A stretch of 38,656 nt of DNA, from positions 1 to 38,656 of the forward strand of contig NZ_JAIKLE010000047.1 in NCBI RefSeq assembly GCF_022267315.1, given 5' to 3'. Origin of the DNA: Maribellus maritimus. GTDB taxonomy: Bacteria > Bacteroidota > Bacteroidia > Bacteroidales > Prolixibacteraceae. The notes below the pieces were generated by a model. That model saw nothing but the letters and a program-made list of their open reading frames with translations, was not told the origin of the DNA and ran no database searches. Position numbers and translations under genes: made by a program. How positions within the stretch are numbered: the first letter of the stretch is position 1; the number at the start of each line of letters is the position of its first letter. This document shows positions 34,677-38,656 of this stretch, one piece after another.

Positions 34677-34748
34677 ATGAAAACGACATTAAACAATTTA
34701 TCAATTGAATTCCCCCCTTTTGGGGGATTAAGGGGGGCTTCCATATGA
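34677..34748 (+). CDS. 23-codon leader ORF translationally coupled to the coupling-protein gene
   Basis: Begins one base after the traN stop and ends with TGA overlapping the next ATG (ATGA). Its second half (EFPPFGGLRGAS) is the translation of the GC-rich palindromic repeat. It may keep ribosomes moving across the hairpin to reinitiate at 34745. The peptide itself probably has no function. Confidence 0.35.
   Translation: MKTTLNNLSIEFPPFGGLRGASI
34710..34739 (-). repeat. Palindromic intergenic repeat, copy 2
   Basis: Reads TCCCCCC-TTTT-GGGGG then ATTA-AGGGGGGC on the plus strand; a strong hairpin. In reverse it has the layout of the repeat after traG (29347). Repeats of this kind occur between genes in many Bacteroidota genomes. 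Confidence 0.6.
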
Positions 34749-36688
34749 ATAATGAATCCCGGGAACTGGAGAAGCTGCATGAAGGTTTTCGTTTTTTTAG
34801 CTACCTGCTGCTAATCCTTTCCCTTTACCTGGGTCAGCTGGCATTTTTCAGAGGGCTTGGCTGGCACATTCCTGAGTTTTACCCCGTTGTTGAGAAATTG
34901 CAGCAGCTTGAATTTTTGTCCTGTGCGCTTTCATCGAAGCTGGCCTGCCTGGGATTTTTGATGATAACCTGTGTGGGCACAAGAGGTAAAAAAGACAGGG
35001 ATTTGGAAGTTTCCGTTCTGGTTTTCCAGGTACTGGCAGGGATGCTGTTGTACTGGGGAAGCCTTGTTTTTGAAAGCCGTCAGCCTCTGCTTTACGTGCT
35101 GATGTCTTTTACCGGTTTTGTGGTTTTGAATATTGGTTTTGACAACACCTCCAAACTGATCAATGTCAACCTGATGAAAGACCGTTTTAACCGCGAGAAT
35201 GAAAGTTTTCCGCAGGAGAAGAGCTTAATTGCGAATGCATTTTCTGTAAACCTTCCCACGCAGTACCGGCATCGCAGGCGGGAACAGGAAGGGTGGATAA
35301 ATATAGTCAATCCTTTTCGGGGAACCATGGTGATTGGCACGCCCGGTTCGGGAAAATCCTACTCGGTGGTGTTGCCATTTATCCGTCAACACCTGGACAA
35401 AGGTTTTGCCATGTGCGTATACGATTTTAAATACCCTGACCTTTCCGGGGTGGTGTATAACCGTTTTTTAAAAGCAAGGAAAAGCGGGAAATTACCCCGG
35501 AACACAAAATTTTATGTTATCAATTTTGATGATATCCCCAAATCCTTTCGTTGTAACCCGCTGTCCCCTGAGCTGATGGAAAATACCATCGATGCTTTTG
35601 AATCCTCCAGGACGGTACTTTATAATCTGAACCGTGACTGGATACGGCGTCAGGGAGAGTTTTTTTCGGAAAGCGCGGTTTCCTTTTTTGCAGCGGTAAT
35701 CTGGTTTTTGAAAAAATACCGTGGCGGAATGTTTTGTACGCTGCCGCATGCCATCGAGCTGCTTCAACTGGACTACGATGAACTATTTGAAGTTCTTTCT
35801 CGGGAGAGTGATGTGTCAGGAATCATCAATCCATTTGTCAATGCCCATAAACGGGGAGCCCATGAGCAGCTGGAAGGACAACTGGGCAGCCTGAAGATTG
35901 CGATATCCAGGATCATCAGCCGGGAGATATACTGGATCTGTTCGGGAGATGATTTTTCGCTTGACATCAACGATCCGCACCATCCGAAAGTAGTTTGCCT
36001 GGCCAATAACCCGCTTCGCATTGAGATGTACGGAGCAGTGCTGTCACTGTTTATAACACGGATGCTGAAAGTAATTAACCGGAAGTACCAGCATAAATGT
36101 TCTTTGATTTTTGATGAACTGGCAACGATTTATTTTCGCGGACTGGATACGCTGATAGCAACAGCGCGGAGCAATCAGATCTCAACTTTACTGGGCATAC
36201 AGACCATTGACCAGTTGATTCGAGACTACGGAAAAGAGCAGGCCAATGCCATCCTGACCAATATCGGGAATATATTTGCCGGTCAGAGTGTCGGGGACAC
36301 GGCGCGGTTTATACAAAGCCGTATGGGAAAGATTCTGCAGGAACGGCAGTCTGTAAATATCAGCCGCAATACGCAATCCACTTCATTTTCCACACAAATG
36401 GACTACCTGGTACCGGAAGGAAAGATAGCCACTTTGGCACAGGGTGTAATGGTGGGTCAGGTTGCGGATAATTTTGGAGAGCGGATAAGCCAGAAAAATT
36501 TTAACTGCCGGATAAAAGCAAACACACCGGCCCCTGAGCGGGAAGAGAAGCACTATGTTCCCATCCCTGACTTTTATGAATTTGACAATGTCGGCGAGAC
36601 GATGGAGCGTAACCGGACACGGATACAAAATGATATCCGAAGCATTGTTAGAGAAACCCAAAACCGGAACAGTAATCACAAACTATAA
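34745..36688 (+). CDS. VirD4-type coupling protein (MobC/TraD-like, YWFCY group)
   Basis: A 647-residue ATPase that brings the relaxosome to the channel. There are three to four N-terminal membrane helices (about 15-150). Walker A is GTPGSGKS (198-205) and Walker B LIFDELAT (454-461). SNQISTLLGIQTIDQLIRDYGKEQANAILTNIGNIFAGQSVGDTA is the conserved TraG/VirD4 segment. The product is named MobC in Bacteroides elements. Translation is likely coupled to a leader ORF. Confidence 0.92.
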   Translation: MNNESRELEKLHEGFRFFSYLLLILSLYLGQLAFFRGLGWHIPEFYPVVEKLQQLEFLSCALSSKLACLGFLMITCVGTRGKKDRDLEVSVLVFQVLAGMLLYWGSLVFESRQPLLYVLMSFTGFVVLNIGFDNTSKLINVNLMKDRFNRENESFPQEKSLIANAFSVNLPTQYRHRRREQEGWINIVNPFRGTMVIGTPGSGKSYSVVLPFIRQHLDKGFAMCVYDFKYPDLSGVVYNRFLKARKSGKLPRNTKFYVINFDDIPKSFRCNPLSPELMENTIDAFESSRTVLYNLNRDWIRRQGEFFSESAVSFFAAVIWFLKKYRGGMFCTLPHAIELLQLDYDELFEVLSRESDVSGIINPFVNAHKRGAHEQLEGQLGSLKIAISRIISREIYWICSGDDFSLDINDPHHPKVVCLANNPLRIEMYGAVLSLFITRMLKVINRKYQHKCSLIFDELATIYFRGLDTLIATARSNQISTLLGIQTIDQLIRDYGKEQANAILTNIGNIFAGQSVGDTARFIQSRMGKILQERQSVNISRNTQSTSFSTQMDYLVPEGKIATLAQGVMVGQVADNFGERISQKNFNCRIKANTPAPEREEKHYVPIPDFYEFDNVGETMERNRTRIQNDIRSIVRETQNRNSNHKL

Positions 36689-36702
36689 AAACAAATCGTA
36701 AT

Positions 36703-37218
36703 ATGATTGAAAATACAACTTATATCAAACGCAGGCCATCTCAGTTGGTTAACGTGGGACATTTTTTTGTGTTCCTGATTTTTGTGCCCCTTCAGTTTAT
36801 CCCGGATAAAAGCCTTGCAGTTTTTATACCTGCAGGACTTCTCCCGGGCACTTTAGAAAAGTATCTTTTGGGTCTGCCTGTTTACCTGTTGTCGGCAGCT
36901 TTTTTCCTGCTTTGTTATCATTTACTGAAAACGCGTTGTATCTGCTATGAAATTAATCCGGAAGAGCTGCAGTATACATCCGGGATTTTTCACCGCAAAC
37001 ATGAATATATTGAGTTATACCGGATAAAGGATTTCCAAGTGGACCGGCCGTTGTTGTACCGTTTTTTTGGTCTGGGCACCCTGGTTGTTTACACCTCTGA
37101 CAAAACCACTCCGGTCTTCCGGCTGGAAGCCATCCGCAAACCGGAAGAAGTCTATACTGTCCTTCGCGGTCTGGTAGAACTGAACCGGAAGGAAAAACAC
37201 GTTTACGAAATCGATTGA
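36703..37218 (+). CDS. Membrane protein with bacterial PH domain
   Basis: A 171-residue protein with two transmembrane helices (about 18-40 and 55-78) and a C-terminal bacterial PH-like domain (ICYEINPEELQYTSGIFHRKHEYIELYRIKDFQVDRPLLYRFFGLGTLVVYTSD, YdbT-like). The role in conjugation is unknown; the location in the mob region is recurrent in Bacteroidota ICEs (from memory). It lies 14 bp after the coupling-protein gene. Confidence 0.8.
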   Translation: MIENTTYIKRRPSQLVNVGHFFVFLIFVPLQFIPDKSLAVFIPAGLLPGTLEKYLLGLPVYLLSAAFFLLCYHLLKTRCICYEINPEELQYTSGIFHRKHEYIELYRIKDFQVDRPLLYRFFGLGTLVVYTSDKTTPVFRLEAIRKPEEVYTVLRGLVELNRKEKHVYEID

Positions 37219-37238
37219 GACTTATAATAAGTAAAGTT

Positions 37239-37913
37239 ATGGAACAATACACAAGAATGAACAAAGAAGACATCCCTTTTGAGCAGTTGGAAAAAGCAGG
37301 GATAAACCGTGATTTTGTAAATCATATGGAGAGCAATGAACTGAGGGATTTTCTGAACGGTTTCCGTTCGGAAAAACTCTATACTGTAAAGGCCAGGATT
37401 GATAGCCAGGAATATAAGATACCTGCAAAAATCCGCCTGCAACAGCAGGAGGATGGTTCTGTAAATGTAAAAGTCCATCCGATTCAACGGCTTTTTGTTC
37501 CCGATGAATACATGGGGCACAAGTTTAGCAAACAGGAAAAAGCAGCTCTGCTGGGAGATAAGAACCTGGGAAAAACCATTGAACTGACAGGACGGGACGG
37601 GAAAAAAGACAATTATTACCTGGCCATTGACAACAAGACAAACGAGCTGATAGCGCTCCGGACAAAGCATATTCAGTTGCCGGACAAGATTAAGGGCGTA
37701 AGCTTATCGGAAGAACAGAAACAAAAACTGGCAGCCGGGAAGAAGGTTACCCTTTCCGGGATGACGGGACGCAACGGGAAGAAATTTGGCGCCACACTGC
37801 AGATTGATGCGGCCAACCGGAACATTAACTTTTCCGGGTTCAAACAGGAGAAGGAAAAAGATTTGGAACAGAAACAGGAAAAGTCCAAAGGCGCCAAACA
37901 AAAGATCAGCTGA
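37239..37913 (+). CDS. DUF3945/DUF4099-type ICE protein
   Basis: A 224-residue protein starting at ATG 37239; an upstream TTG is less likely. The N-terminus (MNKEDIPFEQLEKAGINRDFVNHM) is DUF4099-like. The rest has two DUF3945-like modules with FSKQEKAALLGDKNLGKTIELTGRDGKK and LSEEQKQKLAAGKKVTLSGMTGRNGKKFGATLQID. Such proteins are common on Bacteroidota mobile elements and are sometimes fused to topoisomerases; function is unknown. The end is highly charged. Confidence 0.75.
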   Translation: MEQYTRMNKEDIPFEQLEKAGINRDFVNHMESNELRDFLNGFRSEKLYTVKARIDSQEYKIPAKIRLQQQEDGSVNVKVHPIQRLFVPDEYMGHKFSKQEKAALLGDKNLGKTIELTGRDGKKDNYYLAIDNKTNELIALRTKHIQLPDKIKGVSLSEEQKQKLAAGKKVTLSGMTGRNGKKFGATLQIDAANRNINFSGFKQEKEKDLEQKQEKSKGAKQKIS

Positions 37914-37990
37914 TATTTTTTACACGAATAGTTTGAAGAAAGGGGAACAGTTAAAAAAAGGTTTCTCTTTCTTTTTTTTATGAAAATGAA

Positions 37991-38127
37991 AAGCCCGGAA
38001 AAAAGGCTTGAAAGAACCTTCGGGGCAGGGGAATGCAAGATGTGTTTTTGTAATACAAAAACGCTTGTGCCTGTCCGGCAGGGACTTTTATCCGGGGGAT
38101 AAAAGCCTGATTAATCCAAAGGATTAA
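37991..38127. other. oriT-like cluster of inverted repeats
   Basis: Consecutive hairpins lie directly before the mobilisation genes: AAGCC/GGCTT (37991-38009), GTTTTTGTA-A-TACAAAAAC (38044-38062, extendable to 38042-38064), CCTG/CAGG (38070-38082), CTTTTATCC-GGG-GGATAAAAG (38085-38105) and TTAATCC-AAA-GGATTAA (38111-38127). The position upstream of the accessory protein and relaxase genes is where oriT is expected. The nick site cannot be named from sequence alone. Confidence 0.6.
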
Positions 38128-38136
38128 AATGATAAA

Positions 38137-38520
38137 ATGAGACCCAAAACGTGCGATACAGAAAAACTGGATAAACTGATTTGCATTCGGCTTTCAGAGT
38201 TGGAAAAGAAGTTGCTGCGGCAAAGATGCGGAAAAGAAGGCTATCGAACCATCAGCGATTTTTGCCGTGCCAAACTGGTACGGAAAAGGGAAATCCGGAG
38301 AATTGAGGCCAGTGAGGATTTTATCCGGGTAACACAAAAACTGGATTATGAACTCAACAAAATCGGGGTGAACCTGAACCAGGTTGCAAAAAATTTAAAT
38401 ACTCATCCTGTTTATCAGTTTTCCGGTGCTGACAGGAAAGTTTTCAGGCAGGTTTTGATTGAACTGGAAAAATGTTTTTCCATTCTGCAGCAATACATGG
38501 ATAAAATTGAACCCCGGTAA
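38137..38520 (+). CDS. Relaxosome accessory protein (MobC/MobA-like ribbon-helix-helix)
   Basis: A 127-residue protein. The N-terminus (DKLICIRLSELEKKLLRQRCGKEGYRTISDFCRAKLV) fits a ribbon-helix-helix DNA-binding domain. The C-terminal half (LDYELNKIGVNLNQVAKNLNTHP) is the mobilisation-protein signature of the MobC family. It would bind the hairpin cluster just upstream and load the relaxase encoded 2 bp downstream. Confidence 0.87.
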   Translation: MRPKTCDTEKLDKLICIRLSELEKKLLRQRCGKEGYRTISDFCRAKLVRKREIRRIEASEDFIRVTQKLDYELNKIGVNLNQVAKNLNTHPVYQFSGADRKVFRQVLIELEKCFSILQQYMDKIEPR

Positions 38521-38522
38521 TA

Positions 38523-38656
38523 ATGGTAATTAAAATCCACCAGGTTGCCAGCACTGAAAACGCCCTCATGTACAATGAGAAAAAAGTAAAACAGGGTGTT
38601 GCTGCTTTTTTTGATAGTAAAAATACCCTTTCTTCCAATCCTTTTATGTACGATGA
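38523..38656 (+). CDS. Relaxase (mobilisation nuclease), 5' end only
   Basis: The ATG at 38523 opens a frame running off the window after 44 codons. MVIKIHQVASTENALMYNEK with KVKQGVAAF is the typical N-terminal start of Bacteroides-type MobB/relaxase proteins. The catalytic Tyr and His residues lie outside the window. Confidence 0.75.
   Translation, partial: MVIKIHQVASTENALMYNEKKVKQGVAAFFDSKNTLSSNPFMYD

Overview
The window comes from a Bacteroidota bacterium, probably of the Bacteroidales/Marinilabiliales type (order-level placement is inference). The evidence is type IX secretion (T9SS) genes with a gliding-type C-terminal domain, a SusC/SusD pair, ECF-sigma/FecR regulation, -7 promoter boxes of the TAnnTTTG type, and a Bacteroides-style (CTnDOT-like) conjugation module.

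Left chromosomal part, 1-7074. A T9SS operon runs rightward: a large secreted surface protein whose start lies outside the window, a PorP/SprF membrane protein and an OmpA-family protein. It ends at a hairpin terminator lying inside the 3' end of a convergent gene. The convergent leftward operon encodes an HD-domain phosphohydrolase, a YjbQ-family protein interrupted by a one-base frameshift, and a small BFD-like [2Fe-2S] protein. A tRNA-Arg(CCG) gene closes this part.

Integrative conjugative element (ICE), about 7060 to beyond 38656, all genes rightward. A tyrosine recombinase lies just downstream of the tRNA, so the left junction is probably in or near the tRNA 3' end. An AT-rich cargo of about 13 kb follows: ECF sigma factor, FecR anti-sigma factor, SusC with an N-terminal STN signalling domain, SusD, a Tat-exported beta-propeller-like protein, an Nramp-fold transporter lacking the metal-site motifs, an HpcH/HpaI aldolase, a GH29 alpha-L-fucosidase lipoprotein and a BNR/sialidase-fold protein. 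This is a polysaccharide utilisation locus (PUL) for a deoxysugar-containing glycan, apparently carried as ICE cargo.

The ICE backbone then begins. It has rteC behind a possible attenuator, a strongly folded non-coding RNA with its own promoter and terminator-like end, a small Cys protein, an HTH protein, a probable winged-helix protein and a DnaC-like AAA+ ATPase. A non-coding region of about 770 bp with inverted repeats separates these from the tra operon. That operon encodes an unnamed membrane protein, TraE, TraF, TraG, a TraI-like protein, an unnamed exported protein, TraJ, TraK, a TraL-position protein, TraM and TraN. The VirD4-like coupling protein, a PH-domain membrane protein, a DUF3945-type protein, an oriT-like cluster of hairpins, a MobC/MobA-like accessory protein and the start of the relaxase complete the window.

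The most notable points are: (i) a complete sigma/anti-sigma-controlled PUL between the integrase and the transfer region of an ICE; (ii) a discrete structured RNA immediately after rteC, the position of RteR in CTnDOT; (iii) a 24-bp motif, 23/24 identical in two inverted copies, each about 20 bp upstream of a near-consensus -7 box, one before the HTH/AAA+ operon and one before the tra operon, suggesting a shared operator; and (iv) an Nramp-like transporter without metal ligands next to a sugar-acid aldolase. The right end of the ICE is outside the window, so its boundaries cannot be proven here.
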